A stretch of DNA of 18,219 bases from DASUZB01 sp036377075 (GTDB lineage: Bacteria; Actinomycetota; CALGFH01): assembly GCA_036377075.1 (NCBI GenBank), contig DASUZB010000203.1:1-18219 (forward strand), given 5' to 3'. The notes under the pieces were generated by a model. It made no database searches, was not told the origin of the DNA, and was given only the letters and a program-made list of their open reading frames with translations. Shown here in pieces: positions 6,670 through 14,060 of this stretch (within the stretch, counting starts at the first letter, position 1; each line of letters starts with the position of its first letter). Made by a program: the position numbers and the translations under genes.

Positions 6670-7785
6670 GTGCCCGCCGAGATCGTGGGACTCGGGACTG
6701 CTGTCCCACCGTACGTCCTGACCAACTCCGACCTCGAGCAGCTGGTCGACACGAACGACCAGTGGATCACCGAGCGCACGGGCATCAAGGAGCGACGGAT
6801 CGCCGGCCGGGGCGAGTCCACCAGCACCCTCGGCAAGGCCGCGGCGCTGCGGGCGCTCGAGTCGGCGGGGCTCGGCGTCGACGACGTGGACCTGCTGATC
6901 GTCGCGACCGCGACCCCGGACTACCCGCTGCCGTCGGCGGCGTGCGTGCTGCAGCTCGAGCTCGGCATGACCAGGGGCGCGGCGATGGACGTGATCGCCG
7001 GGTGCGCCGGCTTCGTCTACGGCCTGGCCACCGCGGCGCAGTTCGTGGCGTCGGGCGCGGTCGGCACGGCGCTGGTGGTGGGCGCCGAGACGCTCAGCCG
7101 CATCTGCGACTACACCGACCGCTCGACCTGCATCCTGTTCGGTGACGGGGCGGGCGCGGCGGTGCTGCGGTCCGGCGACGCCGGCATCCGCGGCTTCTCG
7201 CTCGGCTCCGACGGGGCACGCTCGCGCCTGCTGATGACCCCGGCGGGCGGCTCGCGCTTCCCCGCGACGGCCAAGACCATCGCCGAGCGACGGCACTACA
7301 TCGTCATGGAGGGTCGCGAGGTGTTCAAGGGCGCGGTCACCGCCATGGCGGCGTCCAGCCTCGAGGCGATCGAGCGCTCCGGCCTCCAGCCGAACGACAT
7401 CGACCTGGTCGTCCCCCACCAGGCCAACCAGCGGATCATCGAGGCCACGGCACGGCGGCTCAAGGTGCCGATGAGCAACGTGGTGATGAACATCGCGCGC
7501 TACGGCAACACCTCGGCGGCGTCGATCCCGATCGCCATCGCCGAGGCGTGGGAGCACGGCCAGATCAAGGCCGGCCAGCAGCTGCTGCTGACCGCGTTCG
7601 GCGCCGGTCTGGCGTGGGGGTCGCTGGTGCTCGACTGGACGCTGCCGACTCCGGCGGAGCCCAGCCCCGAGGAGCCGACCCGTTCCGCGATGCCGATCGT
7701 CCAGGGCCTGCGCGAAGGGACCCTGTGGGAAGGGCTCGAGATGCTCCCGCCGCTGGGTGCGAGCCGGATTGGGGCCGTAGGCTGA
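6670..7785 (+). CDS. fabH: Beta-ketoacyl-ACP synthase III
   Basis: FabH starts fatty-acid chains by condensing an acyl-CoA primer with malonyl-ACP. The catalytic triad is present: Cys112 (IAGCAGF), His250 (PHQANQR) and Asn280 (RYGNTSAASIP). The N-terminal GLGTAVPPYVLTN and the ERTGIKERR segment (36-43) are characteristic. The PHQANQR loop is the ACP-binding basic element. GTG at 6670 is preceded by AAAGGAG (6658-6664), which fixes the start. The core ends at about residue 324 (LVLDWTLP), but the protein runs to 371 with a Pro/Glu-rich stretch (PTPAEPSPEEPT) followed by a more hydrophobic tail. That tail is absent from ordinary FabH proteins of about 320-335 residues. The primer preference (acetyl or branched) cannot be read from the sequence. 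It lies 55 bp after fabD. Confidence 0.95.
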   Translation: MPAEIVGLGTAVPPYVLTNSDLEQLVDTNDQWITERTGIKERRIAGRGESTSTLGKAAALRALESAGLGVDDVDLLIVATATPDYPLPSAACVLQLELGMTRGAAMDVIAGCAGFVYGLATAAQFVASGAVGTALVVGAETLSRICDYTDRSTCILFGDGAGAAVLRSGDAGIRGFSLGSDGARSRLLMTPAGGSRFPATAKTIAERRHYIVMEGREVFKGAVTAMAASSLEAIERSGLQPNDIDLVVPHQANQRIIEATARRLKVPMSNVVMNIARYGNTSAASIPIAIAEAWEHGQIKAGQQLLLTAFGAGLAWGSLVLDWTLPTPAEPSPEEPTRSAMPIVQGLREGTLWEGLEMLPPLGASRIGAVG

Positions 7786-7832
7786 GGGCGGCCCGGCCGC
7801 ACGAGCGCACCCGAAGCGGGAGGACGACACCA

Positions 7833-8603
7833 GTGGATCAGCCTGAAGCCAGCGTGAGCAGGGGCCTGGAGGGCCGCACCGCCCTGGTCACCGGTGCCTC
7901 CGGGGCGATCGGGCGGGCCTGCGCGGTCGCCCTCGCCGGCCAGGGCGCCCGCATCGTGGTCGCCTACGGCTCCGACGAACAGGGCGCCGCCGCGACCGCC
8001 GACCAGGTCAAGGCGGCCGGCGCCGAGGCCGTGCTGGCCCAGGCCGACCTCGCCCAGCCTGGCGCGGCCAAGGAGCTGCTGGCGGCGGCCGGCGACGGCG
8101 GGGTCGACATCCTGGTCAACAACGCCGGCCTGACCAGGGACGGGCTGCTGCTGCGCATGCGCGACCAGGACTTCGACGACGTCCTGGCGGTCAACCTGGT
8201 GGCGGCGTTCCGCTGCACGCGGGAGGCGCTCCGTGGGATGCTTCGGCGCCGCTGGGGACGGGTGGTCTCGATCTCCAGCGTGGTGGGGCTGGTCGGCAAC
8301 CCCGGACAGGCCAACTACGCGGCGTCCAAGGCAGGGCTGATCGGGCTCACCATGAGCGTCGCCCGTGAGGTCGCCCAGCGCGGCATCACCGCCAACGTGG
8401 TCGCGCCCGGCTACATCCCGTCCAAGCTGACCGATGCGATGAGCGAGGAGGCGAAGCAGGCAACCCTCTCCGGCATCCCAGCAGGTAGGCTCGGCACCCC
8501 CGAGGAGGTGGCGGCGGCCGTCCGGTTCCTCGCCAGCGAGGAGGCCGGCTACGTCACCGGTCAGGTGCTCGCCGTCGACGGCGGCCTGTCGATGGGAGCG
8601 TGA
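7833..8603 (+). CDS. fabG: 3-oxoacyl-ACP reductase
   Basis: FabG reduces the beta-keto group of the elongating acyl-ACP with NADPH. The 256-residue product is a classical short-chain dehydrogenase: cofactor motif TGASGAIG (20-27), NNAG (96-99) and catalytic residues Asn121, Ser149, Tyr162 and Lys166 (ISSVVG, NYAASKAG). The segment GNPGQANYAASKAGLIG is close to the FabG consensus, which favours FabG over other SDRs, as does its place between fabH and acpP. I chose GTG at 7833 because GGGAGGA lies 8 bases upstream; a second GTG at 7854 lacks such a site, and the longer upstream frame overlaps fabH. Having fabG within a fabD-fabH-acpP-fabF cluster differs from the four-gene Streptomyces arrangement. 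Confidence 0.93.
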   Translation: MDQPEASVSRGLEGRTALVTGASGAIGRACAVALAGQGARIVVAYGSDEQGAAATADQVKAAGAEAVLAQADLAQPGAAKELLAAAGDGGVDILVNNAGLTRDGLLLRMRDQDFDDVLAVNLVAAFRCTREALRGMLRRRWGRVVSISSVVGLVGNPGQANYAASKAGLIGLTMSVAREVAQRGITANVVAPGYIPSKLTDAMSEEAKQATLSGIPAGRLGTPEEVAAAVRFLASEEAGYVTGQVLAVDGGLSMGA

Positions 8604-8665
8604 CCGCGAGCTTCACCGGTAAGCCCGATGGTGCCGAGGCGGCACCAGCAACGAGAAGGAGAACG

Positions 8666-8932
8666 ATGCAGATGGCCCAGTCGCGCGACGACGTCGTCGC
8701 CACCATGCGCGAGGTGCTCGCGTCCGAGCTGGACGTCGAGGCCGACAAGGTGAACGCGGACGCCCGCTTCAAGGAGGACCTGGACGCCGACTCGCTCGAC
8801 CTGGTCGAGGTGGTGCTCGCCCTGGAGGAGAAGTTCGGCATCGAGATCCCCGACGACGAGATCGCGGGCGTCAAGACCGTCGGTGAGGCGGCCGACCTGG
8901 TGATCGCGAAGCAGAACGCCGCCGCGAGCTGA
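8666..8932 (+). CDS. acpP: Acyl carrier protein
   Basis: This 88-residue acidic protein carries growing acyl chains on a phosphopantetheine arm attached to Ser43 in the motif DADSLDLVEVV. LEEKFGIEIPDDE follows as the conserved helix II/III region that docks with FabD, FabH and FabF. The arm is added by a holo-ACP synthase that is not in the window. AAGGAG (8656-8661) lies close to the ATG at 8666 (4 bases) and 10 bases from a second ATG at 8672. The second would give MAQSRDD and an 86-residue protein, so the start is uncertain by two codons. An upstream GTG at 8600 overlaps the fabG stop in frame, but the 22 extra residues do not look like ACP. It is followed by fabF after 2 bases. Confidence 0.95.
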   Translation: MQMAQSRDDVVATMREVLASELDVEADKVNADARFKEDLDADSLDLVEVVLALEEKFGIEIPDDEIAGVKTVGEAADLVIAKQNAAAS

Positions 8933-8934
8933 CC

Positions 8935-10173
8935 ATGCGTAGGGTCGTCATCACTGGCCTGGGCGCGGTCACCCCGGTCGGGATCGGGGTGCCCGCGTAC
9001 TGGGACGCGATCTGCGCCGGCCGCCCCGGAGTCGGGCAGCTCACCCTGGTCGATCCCACCCTGGTGCCCTCCAAGGTGGGCGCCCAGTGCCTCGACTTCG
9101 ACCCGAAGGCGGCGCTCGGCCCGAAGGAGGCCCGCCGCCTCGACCGCGCCACGCAGTTCGCGCTCACCTCGGCGCTGGAGGCGTGGCAGGACGCCGGCAT
9201 CGAGGGCGGCGTCGACAAGGACATGACCGGGGTGGCGTTCGCCACCGGCATCGGCGGCATCGGCTCGCTGCTGGCCAGCGACAAGGTGCTGCGCGAGAAG
9301 GGCCCCAACCGGGTCTCGCCGTTCACCGTGCCGCAGCTGATGCCGAACGCCGCCGCCGGCGCCATCGCCATGAGGCTGGGGCTCCGCGGCCCCAACTTCT
9401 GCACCACCACCGCGTGCGCCGCCTCCAACCACGCGCTCGGGCTCGCCTTCCAGTGCGTGCGCTCCGGCGAGGCCGACGCCATGGTGGCCGGCGGCAGCGA
9501 GTCCGCCTTCGTGGAGATCGCGCTGATCGCCTTCGCGCAGATGACCGCGCTGTCGACGCACTTCAACGACCGCCCGGAGGAGGCGTCGCGCCCGTTCGAC
9601 GCGCGCCGCGACGGCTTCGTCATGGGCGAGGGCGCCGGCGCGCTGGTGCTCGAGGAGCGCGAGGCCGCCCTGCGGCGCGGCGCCACGATCCACGCGGAGC
9701 TGGTGGGCTTCGGCCAGTCGGCCGACGCCTTCCACATCACCGCCCCGTCCGAGGACGGCAGCGGCGCCGCCCTGGCGATGCGCAGGGCGCTGGCCGCGGC
9801 CGAGCTACCGCCGCAGGCGGTCGGCTACGTGAACGCGCACGCCACCTCCACCCAGGCGGGCGACATCTCCGAGACCAGGGCGCTCAAGCTCGCCTTCGGC
9901 GACCACGCCGAGCGGCTGGCCGTCTCGGCCACCAAGTCGATGATCGGCCACCTGTTCGGCGCGGCCGGGGCGGTCGAGGGCGTCGCCACCGTGCTGGCCG
10001 TACGCGACGGGATCCTGCCCCCGACCATCAACCTGACCGACCCGGACCCGGAGTGCGACCTCGACTACGTGCCCGACGAGGCGCGCAAGGCCGACGTCGA
10101 GGTGGCGATGTCGAACGGGTTCGGCTTCGGCGGCCACAACGCGGTGGTCATCTTCCGCCGCCACGAGTCCTGA
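8935..10173 (+). CDS. fabF: Beta-ketoacyl-ACP synthase II
   Basis: FabF elongates acyl-ACP by decarboxylative condensation with malonyl-ACP. The 412-residue thiolase-fold protein has the nucleophile Cys161 (TTTACAASNHALG), His302 (NAHATST, then GD at 309-310), Lys334 (SATKSMIGHLFG) and His339, i.e. the Cys-His-His triad plus the conserved lysine. The glycine-rich loop NGFGFGGHN (394-402) is intact. Length and motifs are standard for FabF. The ATG follows the acpP stop by 2 bases, so the pair is almost certainly co-translated. The 3' end overlaps the oppositely oriented carboxypeptidase gene by 26 bp, and no terminator lies between them. Confidence 0.95.
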   Translation: MRRVVITGLGAVTPVGIGVPAYWDAICAGRPGVGQLTLVDPTLVPSKVGAQCLDFDPKAALGPKEARRLDRATQFALTSALEAWQDAGIEGGVDKDMTGVAFATGIGGIGSLLASDKVLREKGPNRVSPFTVPQLMPNAAAGAIAMRLGLRGPNFCTTTACAASNHALGLAFQCVRSGEADAMVAGGSESAFVEIALIAFAQMTALSTHFNDRPEEASRPFDARRDGFVMGEGAGALVLEEREAALRRGATIHAELVGFGQSADAFHITAPSEDGSGAALAMRRALAAAELPPQAVGYVNAHATSTQAGDISETRALKLAFGDHAERLAVSATKSMIGHLFGAAGAVEGVATVLAVRDGILPPTINLTDPDPECDLDYVPDEARKADVEVAMSNGFGFGGHNAVVIFRRHES

Positions 10174-11527
10174 CGCCGCGGGGCTGCCCCCAGGCCTCCC
10201 CGTCCAGCCAGCCGATGCCGCTGGGCGGGGCCGCCACGGGCGGGTCCGGCTCGCCGGCCGGCTCCGCCTCGGCCTCGTCCGCGCGGCCCGGCTCCGGGAA
10301 CGCTGGCGCGGGCGTGGCCTCGCCGTAGGCCGCCGCCGGCCCGCCCGGGGCCAACTGCTCCCCGCCGGCTGCCCAGGTGGAGCCGTACTGCGGCGCATTC
10401 TCGGCGGCACCCGGGGCGCTGGCGGCGGCCCGGGCCCGGGAGCGGCCGCGGGCGCTCGACCTGACCGTCATCACGCCGATCAGCATCATCAAGATGGCCG
10501 CGATCACCGCCAGGGGAACCGGGGCGATCAGCAGGCTGGCCTGGAGCCAGCGCAGCAGGCCGTGCCGTGGCGTGCCGAGCGCGACCGCCGCGCCGGCCTG
10601 CTGGCTCGGCGCGCCCTGGGCGGCCGCGCCGGCGGCCGCCGTGGCGGCCTGGGCCTTGGCGGCCTTGGGGCCGAGGATCTCGGCCCCGGGCCTCGCGGGG
10701 GCGGCGAAGCCGAAGCGGAACATCGCGCGCACGTCGTCGCGGTCCTGGAGGGCGCTGGGCGCGCCGAGCGCGACCGCGATCAGGGTGCGGCCGCCGCGCC
10801 GCTGCGCGGCCACGATGGTGTGCAGGGCCGCGTCGGTGAAGCCGGTCTTGATGCCGAGGGCGCCAGGGTCCTGGCCCTCGCTGACGAAGTGGTTGTGGTT
10901 GACGACCACCTGGATGCGCCCGTTGGGCCAGGGGTAGCGCAGCTCCCGCTGCGCCACCACCGCGGCCAGCTCCGGCACGCCGAGCAGGGCGCGGCCGACG
11001 ACGGCGAGGTCGGCGGCGCTGACCCGGTGGCCGGGGGCCTCGAGCCCCGACGGGTCCCGCCAGGTCGAGTCGGTGCAGCCGAGGGCGTCCGCCTTGGCCT
11101 GCATCGCCCGGATGAACCCGGCGCGGCCCCCGCGCGGGTAGCTGCCGGCCAGGGTCTCGGCGGCGTCGTTCGCCGAGACCTGCAGCAGTGCGCCGATCAG
11201 GTCGCGGCGGCGGATGCGCATGCCCGCCTGGTAGCCGAGGCGGGTGCCGTCGACCTGCTCGGCCGCCTCGGGGACGGTGAGCAGCGCCTGTGGCGGCCAG
11301 GTCTCCTGGGCCACCAGGGCGGTCAGGATCTTGGTGGTGGAGGCGACCAGGGTCGGCTCGTGCTCGGCGCGCTGCCACAGCACCGCGCCGCTGGCCGCGT
11401 CGATCAGCACGGCGTGCTTGGACTGGACCTGGGGCGCCGGGGCGGCGAGGGCCGGCTCGGCTAGCAGCCCGACGGCGAGGAGCACGGCAGCCACGGGCGC
11501 AACGGCGCGTCGCAAGAGGGTGGGCAC
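10148..11527 (-). CDS. D-alanyl-D-alanine carboxypeptidase (peptidase S11) with C-terminal anchor and long tail
   Basis: This penicillin-binding protein of the DacA/PBP5 class trims the terminal D-Ala from peptidoglycan stem peptides outside the membrane. The 459-residue product has a signal peptide ending ALA (about 28). The three S11 motifs are present: SxxK as STTK (63-66), SxN as SAN (118-120) and KTG (227-229) in LGIKTGFT. A hydrophobic helix at about 331-352 anchors it, and after SSARGRSRAR a Pro/Ala/Glu-rich tail of about 100 residues is predicted to be cytoplasmic. The usual PBP5 amphipathic anchor is absent. I prefer GTG at 11527 over ATG at 11551 because GGAGAGG lies 8 bases before the GTG and the signal peptide then starts MPTLLRRAVAP. 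It is transcribed divergently from the vWA gene and convergently with fabF. Confidence 0.92.
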   Translation of the reverse strand: MPTLLRRAVAPVAAVLLAVGLLAEPALAAPAPQVQSKHAVLIDAASGAVLWQRAEHEPTLVASTTKILTALVAQETWPPQALLTVPEAAEQVDGTRLGYQAGMRIRRRDLIGALLQVSANDAAETLAGSYPRGGRAGFIRAMQAKADALGCTDSTWRDPSGLEAPGHRVSAADLAVVGRALLGVPELAAVVAQRELRYPWPNGRIQVVVNHNHFVSEGQDPGALGIKTGFTDAALHTIVAAQRRGGRTLIAVALGAPSALQDRDDVRAMFRFGFAAPARPGAEILGPKAAKAQAATAAAGAAAQGAPSQQAGAAVALGTPRHGLLRWLQASLLIAPVPLAVIAAILMMLIGVMTVRSSARGRSRARAAASAPGAAENAPQYGSTWAAGGEQLAPGGPAAAYGEATPAPAFPEPGRADEAEAEPAGEPDPPVAAPPSGIGWLDGEAWGQPRGVRTRGGGR

Positions 11528-12134
11528 GTCGGTAGCCTCTCCGAAGCACATCCGTGGTGCAACAAGCGCGAACCGGACGAAGCGCTGAGCTGGGGCGTTG
11601 GCGAGCCCTGGATGCGGGCGCAGGAGCCTGCCGGCGTGCCCGCTCCCGCGCCAGCGGCGTCGGCGGCGGGGAGGACCCGCGGCGGCGCGGCGGCGCCGCC
11701 CGGGGAGGACGCCTCGGGGGTCCGCCATAGCCCTTCGACCAGGGCGGACGTCCCCGTCCGGCGAGGCGCCACCCGCCCCTTCTGGGCGGAGGCGCTGGAC
11801 CTCGCCGGCGGCGGCGGTGCCGATCAGGATCGCACGCGAACCTGATGGGCATCTACCGGGTTTCGGCTGAGCAGGCCTCCGCCCAGCGCCGTAGATGATG
11901 GCTCGCATGGCGCTACGCAGTTTCGACGACCGCAGGAGTCGTGAGCAAGCATGCTCGCCAAGCGAATGGCCGCCGACCTGCGGGAACGTGGCGCCTTGGC
12001 GCGAACGTCCCTTGGTCCGGCATGGAAGCCTGGAGGGCGATCCGGCACACTGCTCTGCGAACTTCGTGCAGGTCTGCGCCTGGGCGCGGCAATCGTCCGC
12101 CACCGGTTACCGGCGCGGAAGGAGGTCGTACCAG
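11528..12134. other. Divergent intergenic region of about 600 bp without a supportable gene
   Basis: No frame on either strand looks like a known protein, and the frames that are open overlap each other on both strands as expected for GC-rich DNA. The region should contain promoters for the carboxypeptidase and for the first vWA gene. I see an inverted repeat CGGACG-tccc-CGTCCG (11745-11760) and an AGCATGCT palindrome near 11948-11955, both too short to assign. An open frame reaching from 11895 into the first vWA gene has no ribosome-binding site or family pattern upstream of 12135. A small RNA or a short unknown gene cannot be excluded. Confidence 0.5.
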
Positions 12135-13958
12135 GTGGCAGGACGCCACGTGCGCCGCCGGCGCGGCCGGTGGCTGCCGCTGGCGGGCACCGCCTTCGCG
12201 GTGGCCCTGATCCTGCTGGTCGTCGGCCTCAAACCGTACCTCGACGAGCACCAGGTCCTGCCCGGGCTCGGCGACCGCGGCTGCGACGGCACCCTGGTGC
12301 TGAACGTGGTCACCGGGCCGGAGCTGGCCGGGCTGCTGGGCCAGCTCGCCGGCGACTACGCGCTGGACCAGCACCGCGTCGACGGCCGCTGCGTGCAGCC
12401 CGACGTACGCGCCGACGAGCCGGGGGCGGTGGTGCACTACCTGGCGAGGGACTGGCGGCGCACCGGCGCCCCACCCCCGGACGTGTGGCTGCCCGCCTCG
12501 TCGACCTGGGCCGACGTGCTCGACGCGCGCCGCAAGGGCTACCTGCCCGAGGAGCGTCCCAAGGTGGCCACCTCTCCCCTGGTGATCGCCATGCCCCGCC
12601 CGATGGCGCAGGCGCTCGGCTGGCCGCGGCGCACGCTCGGCTGGGGTGACCTGCTGGCGGCGCTGCGCAACCCGGCGGGCTGGGCGGCGTTCAAGCGGCC
12701 CAGGTGGGGGAAGGTGCTGATCGGGAAGACCGATCCGTTCCTGTCGACCGCGGGCATGCAGGCAGGCGTCGCCACGGTCCTCGCCAGCACCGGCAAGCTC
12801 GCCGACCCGGCGAAGGCGGCCGGCGACCGGCGCGTGGCGGCGACCGTGGTCGGCGTCGAGCACGCACCCGGCCCCTACGCCGGCTCGTCCACCGCGCTCC
12901 TGACCGACCTGCAAGGCGCCGACCAGCGCGGCGACGCCCTGCGGTTCGCCTCCGCCATGCCGCTGGAGGAGAAGCAGCTGCGCGACTACAACCAGGGCAA
13001 CCCGAGCGGCAACCCGGAGACGCTCGGCCAGCACCCGAGGCCGAAGGTGCCCCTGGTCGCCATCTACCCGCGCGATGGCACCTTCGTCGCCGACAACCCG
13101 TTCCTCACCCTGCGGGCGCCCTGGGTGGGCGACCCCCAGCGCCGCGCGGCGGCGGACTTCCTCAGCTTCCTGCGCAGCGACCCGGTCCAGGGCCGGCTGG
13201 TCGCGGCCGGCTTCCGCACCTGGCAGGGGATGGCCGGCTCGGACGCGACCGTGGCCAATGGGGTGATCGGGTCCCAACCCCGCGCCGTGCTGCACGCTCC
13301 CCCCGCCAAGCTGGTCCAGGCGGTCGACGCGAGCTGGGAACGGGCGCGCAAGCGGGGCAACGTGCTCGCCGTGATCGACGTCTCCGGCTCCATGGCCGGT
13401 CCGGTGCCGGGCAGCCGGGCGAGCAAGATCGACCTGGTCAAGCAGGCCGCGGTCGGGGCACTGCCGCTGTTCTCGGACGAGGACCGCCTGGGGATCTGGG
13501 AGTTCTCCGGCGGCCAGCCCGGCGGCCGCGCCTACCGGCAGGTGGTGCCCCTCGGCCGCATGGACCAGGAGGTAGGCGGCACGCCCAGGCGCCAGGCGCT
13601 GGCCGCCGGCCTGCAGGGCATGCGACCGGGCGGCCCCACCGGGCTCTACGACACCACCCTGGCCGCGGTCGACTACGTGCGGCGCTACTGGATGCCCGGC
13701 CGGATCAACGGCGTGGTGCTGCTGACCGACGGCCAGGACGACAACACCGGCGGCGGGCTGACGCTGGCGGCGCTGGTCGGCCGGCTGCGGGCGGCCAACG
13801 AGCGGCGACCGGTCCCGGTCATGACGATCGCCTACGGCCCGGACGCCGACGCCGGCGCCCTGCGCCAGATCGCCGGCGCCACCAAGGGCGCCACCTACGA
13901 GCTGAAGGACCCCAAGGACATCCAGCGGGTCTTCATCTCGGCCATCTCGCGCTTCTGA
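12135..13958 (+). CDS. Membrane-anchored solute-binding + von Willebrand A domain protein, first paralogue
   Basis: The 607-residue protein has a basic N-terminus (RRRRGRW), one membrane helix (about 14-31) and then an outside part with two domains. Residues about 50-385 resemble a type II periplasmic solute-binding fold: SPLVIAMPRPMAQALGW (147-163), DYNQGNPSG (284-292), PLVAIYPRDGT (306-316). Residues about 405-607 form a vWA domain with a complete MIDAS: DVSGSM (Asp415, Ser417, Ser419), Thr502 in PTGLYDT and Asp532 in LLTDG. Such domains bind a divalent ion and a protein ligand. Cys50 and Cys86 could pair outside the cell. GTG at 12135 follows AAGGAGGT with good spacing, which excludes the longer upstream reading. 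Substrate and partner are unknown. The same layout recurs in the next gene. Confidence 0.85.
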   Translation: MAGRHVRRRRGRWLPLAGTAFAVALILLVVGLKPYLDEHQVLPGLGDRGCDGTLVLNVVTGPELAGLLGQLAGDYALDQHRVDGRCVQPDVRADEPGAVVHYLARDWRRTGAPPPDVWLPASSTWADVLDARRKGYLPEERPKVATSPLVIAMPRPMAQALGWPRRTLGWGDLLAALRNPAGWAAFKRPRWGKVLIGKTDPFLSTAGMQAGVATVLASTGKLADPAKAAGDRRVAATVVGVEHAPGPYAGSSTALLTDLQGADQRGDALRFASAMPLEEKQLRDYNQGNPSGNPETLGQHPRPKVPLVAIYPRDGTFVADNPFLTLRAPWVGDPQRRAAADFLSFLRSDPVQGRLVAAGFRTWQGMAGSDATVANGVIGSQPRAVLHAPPAKLVQAVDASWERARKRGNVLAVIDVSGSMAGPVPGSRASKIDLVKQAAVGALPLFSDEDRLGIWEFSGGQPGGRAYRQVVPLGRMDQEVGGTPRRQALAAGLQGMRPGGPTGLYDTTLAAVDYVRRYWMPGRINGVVLLTDGQDDNTGGGLTLAALVGRLRAANERRPVPVMTIAYGPDADAGALRQIAGATKGATYELKDPKDIQRVFISAISRF

Positions 13959-14004
13959 CCCTGCCACGGCCGTTCCCTCGGGCAGGCTCGCGATCGGGGC
14001 AACC

Positions 14005-14033
14005 TTGTCGCGTCGCCCGGTGCATCCTATGTT
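14005..14033 (+). promoter_or_regulatory. Candidate promoter between the two vWA genes
   Basis: TTGTCG (14005-14010) and TATGTT (14028-14033) are separated by 17 bases, a good fit to housekeeping promoters. A start near 14040 would give a leader of about 20 bases that includes the AGGAGG before the second vWA gene. The second paralogue and its downstream genes could therefore be expressed apart from the first. A weak 6-bp inverted repeat (13960-13965 with 13981-13986) just upstream is not a convincing terminator. Confidence 0.4.
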
Positions 14034-14060
14034 CAGGATCCTTGATCCCGAGGAGGAACG

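Noticed and set aside
8600..8665. N-terminal extension of ACP from the GTG that overlaps the fabG stop
   Set aside because: The overlap is suggestive, but the extra 22 residues are not ACP-like, and AAGGAG near 8656 supports the internal ATG.
10562..11464. Open frame of 300 codons on the plus strand inside the carboxypeptidase gene
   Set aside because: The minus strand carries all three S11 motifs and a signal peptide; the plus frame resembles nothing and starts without a ribosome-binding site.
11528..11551. ATG at 11551 as the carboxypeptidase start
   Set aside because: No ribosome-binding site precedes it, whereas GGAGAGG before the GTG at 11527 gives a clean signal peptide.
11951..12649. 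Plus-strand frame starting MLAKRMAADLRERG before the first vWA gene
   Set aside because: The first 60 residues look protein-like, but most of the frame overlaps the vWA gene in another phase and has no family pattern, and no strong ribosome-binding site precedes it.
13960..13986. Terminator after the first vWA gene
   Set aside because: The 6-bp arms enclose a 15-base loop with no T run, which is too weak to call.
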